Shown: positions 17,120-26,699, counted from the stretch's first letter. The stretch: 36,780 nucleotides of DNA from Clostridium tunisiense TJ (GCF_000300195.1 NZ_AMQH01000001.1:1-36780); one strand, 5' to 3'. Notes: a model not told the origin generated them from the letters alone. Numbers and translations are program-made.

Positions 17120-19024
17120 ATGAACTTTGTTAAAGTTGCCTCTGCTTGCCCAGTAACAAAGGTGGCTGATGTGGATTTCAACTTAGAAAATATAAAAAAG
17201 TGTATTGATGACAGTTTAGCCAAGGAGTGTAAGGTTATTGTCTTTCCCGAACTTTCAATAACCTCTTATACTTGCAGTGACTTATTTCTTCAAAGAAGAC
17301 TTTTAGATAAAAGTGAAAATGCTTTAGAAAATCTTTGTAGTTACTCGGAGCATAAAGATATTCTAATAGCAGTAGGTGCTCCTTTTGAGCATAATAACTT
17401 ATTGTATAATGCAGCTTACATAATTTTCAAAGGTAAAATCCTTGGAATAGTGCCTAAAAGCTATCTTCCCAACTACTCTGAGTTTTATGAAAAACGTTGG
17501 TTTAGCAGTGGCTTACATGTGGATACAGATCTTATTGATTTATCCTTTCAAAAGGAAATCCCTTTTGGCACAAACTTAATCTTTACCTGTGGTGATATTA
17601 AAATAGCCTTTGAAATTTGTGAGGATCTTTGGGTAACCATTCCTCCAAGTAGTTATTTAAGTATTCTTGGAGCTAACATTATATGTAACCTTTCTGCTTC
17701 CAATGAATTAGTAAGTAAGAGTGATTATAGAAAACATCTTATTTCAAACCAAAGTGCTAGATGCATGAGTGCCTATGTATACTCTTCCGCTGGAGTCTTT
17801 GAATCCACCACAGATTTGCTATTCAGTGGCCACTTAATGATTTCTGAAAATGGTTCTACCCTTGTGGAAAATGAAAGATTCCAAAGAGAAAATGAAATTA
17901 TCACTGGAATTATTGATATAAATAAACTTAAAGCTGAAAGACTTAAGAATGTAAGTTTTAGAGATAGTGTGGCTTTTTGTCCTTTTAAAGGAAAGTATAT
18001 TAACTTTGCCTTTGATAATACGGAAATAAGCACCTTCGATAGATACATAGATAGACATCCTTTTGTTCCTAGCAATGAACATGAACGTGATGTGCGCTGT
18101 GAAGAAATCTTTAATATTCAAGCTTCTGCCCTTGCAAAGAGATTTTGCCATACAAACTTAAAGAAAGCAGTAATTGGTATCTCTGGTGGACTAGATTCTA
18201 CACTGGCCTTATTAGTAGTTGTAAAAACCTTTGATATTCTTGGACTTCCAAGAAAGAATATCGTAACTATAACTATGCCTGGCTTTGGAACTACAGATAG
18301 AACTTACACCAATGCCTTAGATTTATGTAACCAATTAGGTACGGATTTAAGAGAAATTAATATTGTGGAAGCTTCACTTCAACACTTTAAAGATATTGGT
18401 CACAAAGCAGAAATTCATGATGTTACCTATGAAAATGTTCAAGCAAGAGAAAGGACTCAAATCCTTATGGATTTAGCTAACAAAGAAGGTGGACTTTTAA
18501 TTGGTACAGGTGACTTATCTGAGCTTGCTTTAGGCTGGTGCACCTATAATGGAGACCACATGTCCATGTACTCTGTAAACTGCTCTATTCCTAAAACCCT
18601 TGTAAGATATTTAGTTAAATACGTAGCAGAAAAACAACTTTCAGGAAAGGTATCAGAAACTCTTCTTGACATTCTAGATACTCCTGTAAGTCCTGAGCTT
18701 CTTCCTAAGGATAAAAATGGAGAAATAACTCAAAAGACTGAAGATATAGTTGGTCCTTATGAACTTCATGATTTCTTCTTGTACTACTTTATAAAACAAG
18801 GGGCCACTCCTGAAAAAATATTATTCTTAGCTAAGGCTGCCTTTAGGGACTATTACTCTGAAGAAGAAATTTCTAAATGGCTAAATATGTTCTTAAGACG
18901 TTTCTTCACTCAACAATTTAAGCGTTCTTGCCTTCCTGATGGTCCAAAGGTTGGAACCATTAGCTTGTCTCCAAGAGGAGATTTAAGAATGCCTTCAGAT
19001 GCCAGCTATAACGGCTGGATTTAA
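17120..19024 (+). CDS. nadE: Glutamine-dependent NAD+ synthetase
   Basis: 634 residues, the usual length for the two-domain enzyme. The start is supported by AAAGGTG upstream. The N-terminal nitrilase-type glutaminase domain (1-~300) shows the Glu-Lys-Cys triad: VFPELSITSYTC (Glu), GIVPKSYLPNYSEFYEKRWF (Lys) and FEICEDLW with Cys167. The C-terminal synthetase domain starts near 335 and has the PP-loop ISGGLDST (Ser355 onward), GTGDLSELALGWCTYNGDHM and a conserved end PKVGTISLSPRGDLRMPSDA. It converts nicotinic acid adenine dinucleotide to NAD+ using ammonia from glutamine and ATP, the last step of NAD synthesis. Transcribed alone, ending at the shared terminator at 19,052. Confidence 0.97.
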   Translation: MNFVKVASACPVTKVADVDFNLENIKKCIDDSLAKECKVIVFPELSITSYTCSDLFLQRRLLDKSENALENLCSYSEHKDILIAVGAPFEHNNLLYNAAYIIFKGKILGIVPKSYLPNYSEFYEKRWFSSGLHVDTDLIDLSFQKEIPFGTNLIFTCGDIKIAFEICEDLWVTIPPSSYLSILGANIICNLSASNELVSKSDYRKHLISNQSARCMSAYVYSSAGVFESTTDLLFSGHLMISENGSTLVENERFQRENEIITGIIDINKLKAERLKNVSFRDSVAFCPFKGKYINFAFDNTEISTFDRYIDRHPFVPSNEHERDVRCEEIFNIQASALAKRFCHTNLKKAVIGISGGLDSTLALLVVVKTFDILGLPRKNIVTITMPGFGTTDRTYTNALDLCNQLGTDLREINIVEASLQHFKDIGHKAEIHDVTYENVQARERTQILMDLANKEGGLLIGTGDLSELALGWCTYNGDHMSMYSVNCSIPKTLVRYLVKYVAEKQLSGKVSETLLDILDTPVSPELLPKDKNGEITQKTEDIVGPYELHDFFLYYFIKQGATPEKILFLAKAAFRDYYSEEEISKWLNMFLRRFFTQQFKRSCLPDGPKVGTISLSPRGDLRMPSDASYNGWI

Positions 19025-19051
19025 ATAGTAACTTCTTAAATAGCTAATAAA

Positions 19052-19104
19052 AAAATAAAACCTTACTCTGGAATATAAGCATTTCGGAGTAAGGTTTTAT
19101 TTTC
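19052..19104. terminator. Bidirectional terminator between nadE and the HTH-TPR gene
   Basis: AAAATAAAACCTTACTC pairs with GAGTAAGGTTTTATTTT around an ~18-nt interior, with A and T tracts on both flanks, serving the convergent genes. Confidence 0.85.
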
Positions 19105-19156
19105 TATTTAATTATCTTCATAGTAGTCCTTAAGGTATCCATGCAATAGATAATAT

Positions 19157-20443
19157 TTAACAGCATTTGTTATTCTTTTTAGACTTTTGCAAATATTTAA
19201 GAGCTTCTTCCATATTGTTTTGTTTTATATAGTATTCAGTTAGGCTTAAGTAAACCTTCAGCTTTTCATAGAAGTTATTTCCCTTTTCAACAATATTAGC
19301 AATTTTACAGTAAACTTCTTCTATATCTTCGTTTTTGCCTAACTTTTCATAAATCTCTGTAAGCTGATAATACCCCTTTAGTAAGTAATTATTATCATTA
19401 TACCTAGTAGCTAAGTCAATTCCTAATTTCGTTAGAATGATAGCTTCTGTGTATAACTCTTTTTTAATATAAACTCTAGACTTATCTATTATGGTATGTG
19501 ATAAATTACACTCGTCATTTTCCATCCTTATAGTTTCAGACTTACTAAAAGCCTTAAGACTTTCATCAAGCTCATCCTTTTGTAAATAAAGCAATCCTAT
19601 ATTACTGTAAATAAAAGCCTCATCTTTTTTAATAATATCTTCAAAGTTTTCAACTAAAGTTTCTAATATGTCTATAGCTTCATCAATAAGACCTTTAAAT
19701 TCAAAGCAATTAGATTTTAATATATTGGCTAAAACATATTTCTCATTATAATCTTCTCTTCCATTAATCATACTTAAATATGAATCAATATTTTTCATTG
19801 CTTCATCAAACATCTCTAACCTTTTATAAGATAAAGCCATATTAAATATAGAGTTCATCTCAACTTCACTATCCTTGCAAGCTGCTGCTGATTGTCGTGC
19901 TCTATTGTAATATAGCAGGGCTTCTTCATAGTCCAGTTCATTATATTTGCACATTCCTAATCTATTATTTACATAACATTGTAGAGATGCCTCATTTATT
20001 TCCTTACACACATCTGCTGATTCACTATAATTTATAAATGCTTCTCCAAATTTGAATTCTTTATATCTTATATCCCCTAAAGTTCTATATGCCTCTGCTT
20101 TAACTTTCTTTAAAGAGTAATTTTCTGAAATAAAAATAACTTCCTTAATTTCTTCTTCTGTAGGATTACTTTTTAATTTATCTTCGCAAAAGCTTCTAGC
20201 TTCATCTTCTTCTGACATAAGCAAGTAGTTTTCATCGATATTTAAGGCTATACCTATTTCCTCAGCCCTAGCTTTTAACTTTTCTGATATAAATTTAGCA
20301 GTTTTTTTATTTAATCTCCTTGTGCCTACCTCTATCATTCCAAAGTATCCTCTGGTCATGTTCTCATCTTGAAAATCATCTTGCTTCATTCTAAGTTGTT
20401 TTCTAATTTTTTTAATTCTTTTCCCTTGTGGTAAAAATTCCAT
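19157..20443 (-). CDS. HTH-TPR transcriptional regulator (RRNPP-like architecture)
   Basis: 428 residues; the start at 20,443 has AAAGGATGAG upstream. Residues ~5-75 are an atypical XRE-type helix-turn-helix (GKRIKKIRKQLRMKQDDFQ, then YFGMIEVGTRRLNKKTAKFI). From ~100 to the end there are repeated TPR-like helical pairs (for example AYRTLGDIRYKEFKFGEAFI, AFIYSNIGLLYLQKDELDES, LSLTEYYIKQNNMEEALKYL). This architecture is that of peptide-sensing or stress regulators (PlcR/Rgg/Rap-like), in which TPRs bind a small peptide. No adjacent pheromone gene is visible, so a peptide ligand is only a possibility. It shares its orientation with the YaaR-family gene upstream (175 bp gap). Confidence 0.75.
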   Translation of the reverse strand: MEFLPQGKRIKKIRKQLRMKQDDFQDENMTRGYFGMIEVGTRRLNKKTAKFISEKLKARAEEIGIALNIDENYLLMSEEDEARSFCEDKLKSNPTEEEIKEVIFISENYSLKKVKAEAYRTLGDIRYKEFKFGEAFINYSESADVCKEINEASLQCYVNNRLGMCKYNELDYEEALLYYNRARQSAAACKDSEVEMNSIFNMALSYKRLEMFDEAMKNIDSYLSMINGREDYNEKYVLANILKSNCFEFKGLIDEAIDILETLVENFEDIIKKDEAFIYSNIGLLYLQKDELDESLKAFSKSETIRMENDECNLSHTIIDKSRVYIKKELYTEAIILTKLGIDLATRYNDNNYLLKGYYQLTEIYEKLGKNEDIEEVYCKIANIVEKGNNFYEKLKVYLSLTEYYIKQNNMEEALKYLQKSKKNNKCC

Positions 20444-20618
20444 TTAACTCATCCTTTATACTGTATTTTTTTTAACATAATCACTTTTACTAGTGAAATA
20501 ACCCCTTTATTCTCTCTAACCCTTTACCACAGTTTCTTAATATTTTTACCCTTTAACTACACCCTCTGTGATAAGCAATAGCTATGCATTAAAAAATGAA
20601 CTTTACAAGTAGTATTCT

Positions 20619-21041
20619 TTATTTATATATATCTACAATTAGCCCCGTTATTTCATCAATTGTACCTGCTATATCTAAATTTTCCTTTTCTTCACTAAGT
20701 AGCATAGCTGTTAACTCTTCAAGCTTCTTATCAACAGTTTCTACGGTTACATAATATTGAGTTTGCCAAAAGCTTATATCCTTTTTCACCGAATACATAA
20801 AAGCTAGCATGGATTCTAGATATTCTTTTATAGCTCTCTTATATGCTCTAACATCAGCATAACACTTAGACACTGCTAATCTATTCCCCTTATTTTTTAT
20901 GTTTTTAAACATTTGTTTTAATTCTTCTTCTGACTTTTGTTGACGTGCAAAGTTAAAGTTTCTTGTGAAATCACTTTTACTACTTATGGAAACTCCTTCT
21001 TGTTTCACAGGAGTACTTCTTCTTATTTTGGATATTTCCAT
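20619..21041 (-). CDS. yaaR: YaaR (DUF327) family protein
   Basis: 140 residues from ATG 21,041 (MEISKIRR); an upstream codon at 21,059 is less likely because AAAGGAG lies ideally before 21,041. The protein is mostly helical with the family pattern: an N-terminal disordered stretch, FNFARQQKSEEELKQMFKNI, KNKGNRLAVSKCYADVRAYK, REYLESM-like KEYLESMLAFMYS, and a C-terminal LIVDIYK. The family is widespread in Firmicutes; its molecular function is not established. Upstream of the HTH-TPR gene on the same strand, but with its own long 5' region. Confidence 0.75.
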   Translation of the reverse strand: MEISKIRRSTPVKQEGVSISSKSDFTRNFNFARQQKSEEELKQMFKNIKNKGNRLAVSKCYADVRAYKRAIKEYLESMLAFMYSVKKDISFWQTQYYVTVETVDKKLEELTAMLLSEEKENLDIAGTIDEITGLIVDIYK

Positions 21042-21295
21042 GTCTTTAACTCCTTTCAAAACACCTTTATTTAAATAGTGAATTATTTATTAACTAGATA
21101 CAATTATTTCAATTTTACCTCTCTATAACTATTATAATTAATTAATTCAGTTTAATCCAGTAAATTTGCGCCTATAATAAATAAGGTTTATAATTTAGTT
21201 ATTGATTTTAATACCTAACCCCTTATTGGTGTTTTATTTAGCACCAGTGCGATATTATTTGGCTTTTTACTGATTTAAACATGGAGGTATTTTTA

Positions 21296-21832
21296 ATGAA
21301 ACGACTATTTATGATGTTCCTAACCTTTTTTAAAATTGGCAGTTTTACTTTTGGTGGAGGTTACGCCATGATCCCCCTTATTGAAACTGAAGTGGTTACT
21401 AAAAATAAGTGGCTAAGTAAAGAGGAATTTATAGATGTAATTGTAGTATCTCAAACCTTTCCTGGCGCCCTGGCTGTAAACAGCTGTACTTTTATTGGTT
21501 ACAAACTAGGAGGTCCTTTTGGTGCTGTTCTTGGTCTACTTGGCGTAGTTCTTCCTTCCTTTATCATTATATTAATTATTGCTATATTTTTTAGTAAGTT
21601 TAGAAACTTATATATTGTGGAATTAGTATTTAAGGGAATTAACGCTGCAGTTCCCCTTCTTATTTTAGTTGGTGTAAACAGTATTTCTAAGGTAGTAAGC
21701 AAGACTTTTAAGAACATTGCAATTGTAGTTGCAACGGTTGCTGCAATTTTAATTTTTGATATAAATCCTGTGTATATTATTTTGGTATCTGGAATTTATG
21801 GGATTATTTCTAACAGAAAGAAGGTGGATTAA
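21296..21832 (+). CDS. chrA: Chromate transporter family, first half (short-chain ChrA)
   Basis: 178 residues from ATG 21,296; GGAGG ends 8 nt upstream, and the earlier ATG at 21,281 lies within that ribosome binding site region. Single CHR domain with the signature GSFTFGGGYAMIPLIETEVV, then QTFPGALAVNSCTFIGYKLG and about six hydrophobic segments. Short-chain CHR proteins work as heteromeric pairs, shown for the Bacillus pair; the stop of this gene touches the ATG of the next, which carries the other half. Substrate could be chromate or another oxyanion; the name rests on family only. Confidence 0.85.
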   Translation: MKRLFMMFLTFFKIGSFTFGGGYAMIPLIETEVVTKNKWLSKEEFIDVIVVSQTFPGALAVNSCTFIGYKLGGPFGAVLGLLGVVLPSFIIILIIAIFFSKFRNLYIVELVFKGINAAVPLLILVGVNSISKVVSKTFKNIAIVVATVAAILIFDINPVYIILVSGIYGIISNRKKVD

Positions 21833-22378
21833 ATGAGTCTATTATTTAAACTATATATAGCCTTTTTGAAGGTTGGCACTTTTGGCTTTGGCGGTGGCTA
21901 TGCTATGCTTCCTCTTATTCAGAAGGAAATCGTCACTACTAACCAATGGATAAGCCAAAGTGAATTTATTGATATAATTGGTATTTCTCAAATGACCCCT
22001 GGTCCCATTGCTATAAATTCAGCTACCTTTGTAGGGTATAGAGTAGGCGGAGTTCTAGGAAGTGCTGTTGCAACTTTAGGAGTAGTTACAACTTCTTTTA
22101 TTTTAGTTTCTTTGGCCTATATATTTTTTAACAAGTTTAAAGAATCTCACCTACTGTCTTCTGCCTTATCTGGAATGCGTCCAGCCCTAATTGGTTTAAT
22201 AATTTCAGTATTTCTCTCATTAGGTTTTGAATCTTATAGAGATTTAAACAGCATAATTATTGCACTAATTATTGGAGGATTACTTTATAAGACAAAAATT
22301 CATCCTATTTTAATCATTGTAATTGCTGGTGTTTTAGGAACTATATTCTACGGACTTATTCCAACTCTCATGGCATAG
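21833..22378 (+). CDS. chrA: Chromate transporter family, second half (short-chain ChrA)
   Basis: 181 residues; its ATG directly follows the TAA of the first half (TAAATG), indicating translational coupling. CHR domain with GTFGFGGGYAMLPLIQKEIV, QMTPGPIAINSATFVGYRVG and further membrane helices to a short C-terminal tail. Together with the preceding gene it rebuilds the ~360-residue long-chain ChrA layout. No clear terminator follows; a ~100-bp gap separates it from the next promoter. Confidence 0.85.
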   Translation: MSLLFKLYIAFLKVGTFGFGGGYAMLPLIQKEIVTTNQWISQSEFIDIIGISQMTPGPIAINSATFVGYRVGGVLGSAVATLGVVTTSFILVSLAYIFFNKFKESHLLSSALSGMRPALIGLIISVFLSLGFESYRDLNSIIIALIIGGLLYKTKIHPILIIVIAGVLGTIFYGLIPTLMA

Positions 22379-22486
22379 TTAATATATTTTTATATGTCAG
22401 GATAAATTTCCCAAGGCCTTAGCAGTTTAAGCCTTACTCAACAATGCTTAGTATGAAGAAAATTTGCTAAAACCTATGGACTGTTG

Positions 22487-22515
22487 TTGACATATTGCCT
22501 AAAAAAATGTATATA
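22487..22515 (+). promoter_or_regulatory. Candidate sigma-A promoter for the riboswitch-ATPase transcript
   Basis: Perfect -35 TTGACA (22,487-22,492), 17-bp spacer, -10 TATATA (22,510-22,515). It lies 130 bp upstream of the yybP-ykoY aptamer. Confidence 0.6.
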
Positions 22516-22647
22516 TATATTATAGAGATATTTATGAAGCTTATTAAAGGCTTTCGATACAAAATTTAATATAATCCTTTAAAAGTCCTAAGGAAGTCTG
22601 TGTATATTTTTATAAATTAGATTTTAACACTGACTCATTATGTACTT

Positions 22648-22747
22648 TTATTTATGAGGGAGTAATTAGCACCATTGATTGTGTGGCAAAGTCAACATCG
22701 TGACTTTTAAAGTCTGGCTTGCCTTAAATGATGAGACTCATGTATAA
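22648..22747 (+). promoter_or_regulatory. yybP-ykoY (Mn2+-sensing) riboswitch
   Basis: Conserved GAGGGAGTAA at the 5' side (22,657 on), an inner stem GGCAA/TTGCC enclosing GTCAACATCGTGAC, and the 3' hallmark GATGAGAC. P1 pairs TTATTTATGAG (22,648-22,658) with CTCATGTATAA (22,737-22,747). This class senses Mn2+ and commonly controls P-type cation ATPases and TerC/MntP-like exporters (established knowledge). The P1 3' strand is also the 5' arm of the following terminator, so ligand binding should allow read-through (on switch). Confidence 0.8.
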
Positions 22748-22781
22748 AGCAAATTGCATTATACATGAGTCTCTTTTATTT
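22733..22781 (+). terminator. Riboswitch expression-platform terminator
   Basis: GAGACTCATGTATAA pairs perfectly with TTATACATGAGTCTC around an 11-nt loop and is followed by TTTTATTT. Its 5' arm overlaps the aptamer P1, so the two helices are mutually exclusive. Confidence 0.9.
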
Positions 22782-23144
22782 ACATGACTGCAAATCTTTC
22801 CAACTTATAAATAGTTTGTTAATATTTATGGTATATTATGGTATAATATTTTCTAATATTAAATTACTAATTTTTTTGCAATTATAAGTTAAATATATAA
22901 ATAAGTTTAAAATGAAACCCTGACTTATAAGTTGAATTTCCTTATAAGAAAAATGTTTTATAAACTTGCTATACTTTTTATCTTGTGCTTCCTTTTGGGA
23001 GAAATATTTTTTAGTTAGTAACTTAGTATTGAACTCCTTTCTTTACACTTAATACTTATAATAAATTAATTTAATGCTGCTTAATAAATATTTTTATAAA
23101 TAATAAATTTATGTAAGTAAATAATATTTTATGAGGTGATGCTG
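22782..23144 (+). other. Long leader between riboswitch terminator and the ATPase start
   Basis: AT-rich, no gene. It may hold a second promoter (for example TTGTTA and TATAAT-like words near 22,816-22,848), which would bypass the riboswitch. Otherwise I see nothing in it. Confidence 0.35.
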
Positions 23145-25796
23145 ATGTATTTTAATGAAACTTCTGAAGAAGTAATAAAAAAATTTGGTACGGATAGTGC
23201 TAAAGGTCTTACTTCTTCACAGGTAAAGGAACACACTGAAAAGTATGGGTTAAATAAGCTAGCTGCTAAAAAACCTAAGACAACTCTTCAATTATTTTTA
23301 GCTCAGCTAAACGATATTTTAATTTATATCTTAATAGTTGCAGCTGTATTATCTGTAGTTGTAGGTCACGAAATTGGTGACGCAGTAATTATCGGTATTG
23401 TTATTCTTGTTAATGCTTTTGTGGGAATGATCCAAGAGGCTAAAGCTGAAAAAGCACTTGATGCACTAAAGGAGCTTTCCACTCCAAAAGCTATTGTAAA
23501 AAGAGATGGAGAACTTCAAGAAATTCCATCTGAAGAAGTAGTTCCTGGAGATATAATTATTATTGATGCAGGTAGATTTATTCCATGTGATATTCGACTT
23601 ATTGAAAGTGCAAACTTAAAAATCGAAGAATCTGCCCTTACTGGAGAATCTGTACCTGTTGATAAAAATGCTAATTCTGTTTTACATGAAGAAAAAATTT
23701 CCCTTGGAGACAAGAAAAACATGGCCTTCATGTCAACTCTAGCAACCTATGGTAGAGGAATTGGTGTAGCAGTAGCTACTGGTATGGATACTGAAATAGG
23801 TAAAATTGCTAAGATGTTAGATGAAAGTGAAAATGAACTTACTCCTCTTCAAAAGAAACTAGAGGAGCTTGGAAAAATTCTTGGTATTGGTGCCATCGTA
23901 ATTTGTGTGCTTATGTTCACTGTAGGTGTGTTACAAGGTAGAGGCTTTAGCAATATGTTCATGACTTCTATCAGTTTAGCAGTTGCTGCAATTCCAGAAG
24001 GTCTTGCTGCTATAGTTACTATAGTTCTTGCTCTAGGTGTTCAAAGAATGATAAAGGAAAATGCTATCATTAGAAAGCTTCCTGCTGTTGAAACCCTAGG
24101 TTCTGTAAATATAATTTGTTCAGATAAAACTGGTACTTTAACTCAAAACAAAATGACTGTAGTTAAGTTTTTTGCTGATGATACCTTAGATGATATTTCA
24201 AAGCTAAATATTGAAAATAAAACTCAAAGGTTGCTATTAGAAAATATTGTGCTTTGTAATGATGCTACTGCCACAGAAACTTCAAAAACTGGTGATCCAA
24301 CAGAAATTGCTCTGCTAGAAGCTGGTAATATGTTTAACTTGTTTAAGGAAGCTTTAGAAAAAACTCATAAAAGAATGGATGAAATCCCTTTCGATTCAGA
24401 TAGAAAACTTATGACCACTGTAAACAATTATGGTGATAACTACTACGTAATGACAAAAGGTGCAACAGATAACCTTTTAACTCTTTGCACAAAGGCTTAT
24501 ATTAACGGTGAAATTGTACCATTAACAGAAGAGCTTAAAGGGAAGTTTTTAAAGGCTGCCACTGCAATGTCTGATGATGCTCTAAGAGTTTTAGGTTCTG
24601 CCTTTAAGATTGTTCCATCTACTCATATTGAAATAGATGAACTAGAAAAGGACTTAATTTTCATCGGACTTGTTGGTATGATTGACCCTCCAAGGTTAGA
24701 AGTTAAGGATTCTATTGAGCTTTGTAAGCAGTCAGGCATAAAGGCAATAATGATTACTGGAGACCACAAGAATACTGCCTTTGCTATAGCTAAAGAACTC
24801 CTAATTGCTGATAATATTAATCAAGTTGTTGCAGGCGCTGAGCTTGATAGCATGAATGATGCGGAACTTGCTAATAGAATCGATTCTTTAAGAGTCTTTG
24901 CTAGAGTTTCTCCTGAACACAAGGTTAGAATAGTTAAAGCCTTTAAAGCTAAAGGAAATATTGTATCTATGACCGGTGATGGTGTTAACGATGCACCTTC
25001 CTTAAAAGCAGCTGATATTGGAGTTGCCATGGGTATTACTGGTACTGACGTTGCAAAAGGTGCTTCGGATATGGTTTTAACTGATGATAACTTCTCTACA
25101 ATTGTTTCTGCTATTGAAGAAGGTAGAAATATCTTTAACAATATTAAAAAATCTGTAGTGTTCTTAATTTCTTGTAACGCTGGAGAAATAGTTTCTCTAT
25201 TCCTTGCTATACTTTTAGGATGGGCTGCTCCATTAAATGCTACTCATATTCTTTGGGTAAACTTAATAACAGACTCTTTCCCTGCTCTTGCTCTTGGAGT
25301 TGACCCAGGTGATAAAGATGTTATGAAAAAGAAACCAAGAAATCCCAAAGATAGTATCTTTAAAGGTTCTATATTTACCCTATTATTTAATGGTGTGTTA
25401 ATTGGTATCTTAACCTTAGCTGCTTTCGTTTACGGTGTTCACACTTACGGTGGTGCTGAAGTTACTCTTACAACTGTTGGCGATAATCCAGCTGCTTTAA
25501 TGCATGCTCAAACCTTAGCTTTCGTTGTATTAAGTGGTACTCAATTAGTTCATGCTCTTAATATGAGAAGTGAGAATAAATCCATATTCAAACTTGGTAT
25601 ATTCTCTAATATGTATATGATTGGTGCAATAATTATTGGTATTGCTCTACAACTTGCAGTAATATACATTACACCAATTGCTGAAATCTTTAAGGTTGTA
25701 CCTTTAACTTTAGGCGACTGGGGCTTTGTAGCCGCATTAAGCTTAATAGTTCTTGTGCTTAATGAAATATTAAAATTATTTAGACGTGATAAGTAA
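23145..25796 (+). CDS. P2-type cation-transporting ATPase (Ca2+ or Mn2+)
   Basis: 883 residues from ATG 23,145, preferred because GAGGTG lies 7 nt upstream; the frame itself opens 9 nt earlier. Domains in order: N-terminal cation ATPase segment, M1-M2, actuator domain with LTGESVPV, M3-M4 with PEGL (Pro284-Glu285-Gly286), phosphorylation site SDKTGTLTQNK (Asp327), nucleotide-binding domain with KGA and DPPR, hinge TGDGVNDAPSLK, then M5 (NAGEIV), M6 (NLITDSFPALALG) and M7-M10. The Asn/Glu of M5 and Asn/Asp of M6 match the Ca2+-coordinating residues of the SERCA/PMR1 group. The upstream Mn2+ riboswitch suggests it exports Mn2+ in vivo, alone or with Ca2+. Single-gene unit ending at the terminator at 25,819. 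Confidence 0.92.
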   Translation: MYFNETSEEVIKKFGTDSAKGLTSSQVKEHTEKYGLNKLAAKKPKTTLQLFLAQLNDILIYILIVAAVLSVVVGHEIGDAVIIGIVILVNAFVGMIQEAKAEKALDALKELSTPKAIVKRDGELQEIPSEEVVPGDIIIIDAGRFIPCDIRLIESANLKIEESALTGESVPVDKNANSVLHEEKISLGDKKNMAFMSTLATYGRGIGVAVATGMDTEIGKIAKMLDESENELTPLQKKLEELGKILGIGAIVICVLMFTVGVLQGRGFSNMFMTSISLAVAAIPEGLAAIVTIVLALGVQRMIKENAIIRKLPAVETLGSVNIICSDKTGTLTQNKMTVVKFFADDTLDDISKLNIENKTQRLLLENIVLCNDATATETSKTGDPTEIALLEAGNMFNLFKEALEKTHKRMDEIPFDSDRKLMTTVNNYGDNYYVMTKGATDNLLTLCTKAYINGEIVPLTEELKGKFLKAATAMSDDALRVLGSAFKIVPSTHIEIDELEKDLIFIGLVGMIDPPRLEVKDSIELCKQSGIKAIMITGDHKNTAFAIAKELLIADNINQVVAGAELDSMNDAELANRIDSLRVFARVSPEHKVRIVKAFKAKGNIVSMTGDGVNDAPSLKAADIGVAMGITGTDVAKGASDMVLTDDNFSTIVSAIEEGRNIFNNIKKSVVFLISCNAGEIVSLFLAILLGWAAPLNATHILWVNLITDSFPALALGVDPGDKDVMKKKPRNPKDSIFKGSIFTLLFNGVLIGILTLAAFVYGVHTYGGAEVTLTTVGDNPAALMHAQTLAFVVLSGTQLVHALNMRSENKSIFKLGIFSNMYMIGAIIIGIALQLAVIYITPIAEIFKVVPLTLGDWGFVAALSLIVLVLNEILKLFRRDK

Positions 25797-25818
25797 TTTA
25801 TTTAAAACTATATAAAAT

Positions 25819-25850
25819 AAAAAAACTGATGAGTTTTCATCAGTTTTTTT
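25819..25850. terminator. Bidirectional terminator
   Basis: AAAAAACTGATG pairs with CATCAGTTTTTT around AGTTTT, with A/T tracts on both sides. It ends the ATPase gene (plus) and, overlapping its stop codon, cvfB (minus). Confidence 0.9.
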
Positions 25851-26685
25851 ATTTTAACTTTGTTCCAGTTTCATCTTGGGTAACTAACCCTTTTTTCATA
25901 AGACCTCCAAGAGCCCTTTTAAATGCGTTCTTACTAGTGTTAAATTGCTTCTTTATATCCTCTGCATCACTTTTATCATTGTAGGGCATAAAGCCATGAT
26001 TTGACTTAATATAGTCGAAAACAATTTCTTCAAGTTCACTCTTCTCTTCAAGTCTTTTATTTCTTGTAGTAACTTCTATTTTTCCATCTTCAAAATATCT
26101 TTTAACTCTAACCTTTAAAGTTTCTCCCATTTTCACCTTTGAAAAACTTTCTTTTGTTAAGATAATTCCTCTATAAATATTTTCAAGAGCAATTACTATG
26201 TTACCATTTTTATGAGCGCCATAAACTACCCCTTCAACTTCTTCTCCTATGTTATAGGTAGTTGTATCATGAAGATGGCTATCCACTCTAGTAGTTGCAG
26301 CTATTCTTCCAGTTTTGTCTAAATAGATATAAAATAAATAGCTCTTTCCTACTTCTAAGTCATAGGTAATTTCCTTAAAAGGCACTAGAACGTCTCTTTC
26401 TAAACCTATGCTTATAAAGTAACCTATTTTAGACTTATCCACCACCTCAAGATATGCTACATCTCCTACCATAGCTTTTGGCATTTTCATAGTAGATATT
26501 ACCCTATCCTTCGAATCTCTGTAAACAAATACTTCTACTTCTTCTCCAAGTTCTAGTTCTCCTACTGCACTTTTTATAGGTAACAATATGTCATCAGAAG
26601 TTGTTTTGCCCTGACCATCTAGATAATATCCAAAGTCGCTGGTTCTTACAATTTTTAGTTTATTAATCTTCCCTATCTCTATCAT
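25849..26685 (-). CDS. cvfB: CvfB-type S1 RNA-binding protein
   Basis: 278 residues, the usual length for CvfB/YitL. The start at 26,685 has AGGAGA just upstream. The N-terminal and middle parts are tandem S1-like beta barrels (VVDKSKIGYFISIGLERDVL, GEEVEGVVYGAHKNGNIVIA), and the C-terminal ~65 residues form a winged-helix domain (FDYIKSNHGFMPYNDKSD, then NAFKRALGGLMKKGLV). In Staphylococcus and Streptococcus, CvfB binds RNA and affects virulence gene expression; here the targets are unknown. Last gene of a three-gene minus-strand unit; 14 bp separates it from the stop of the preceding gene. Confidence 0.88.
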   Translation of the reverse strand: MIEIGKINKLKIVRTSDFGYYLDGQGKTTSDDILLPIKSAVGELELGEEVEVFVYRDSKDRVISTMKMPKAMVGDVAYLEVVDKSKIGYFISIGLERDVLVPFKEITYDLEVGKSYLFYIYLDKTGRIAATTRVDSHLHDTTTYNIGEEVEGVVYGAHKNGNIVIALENIYRGIILTKESFSKVKMGETLKVRVKRYFEDGKIEVTTRNKRLEEKSELEEIVFDYIKSNHGFMPYNDKSDAEDIKKQFNTSKNAFKRALGGLMKKGLVTQDETGTKLK

Positions 26686-26699
26686 ACTCTTCTCCTGTT

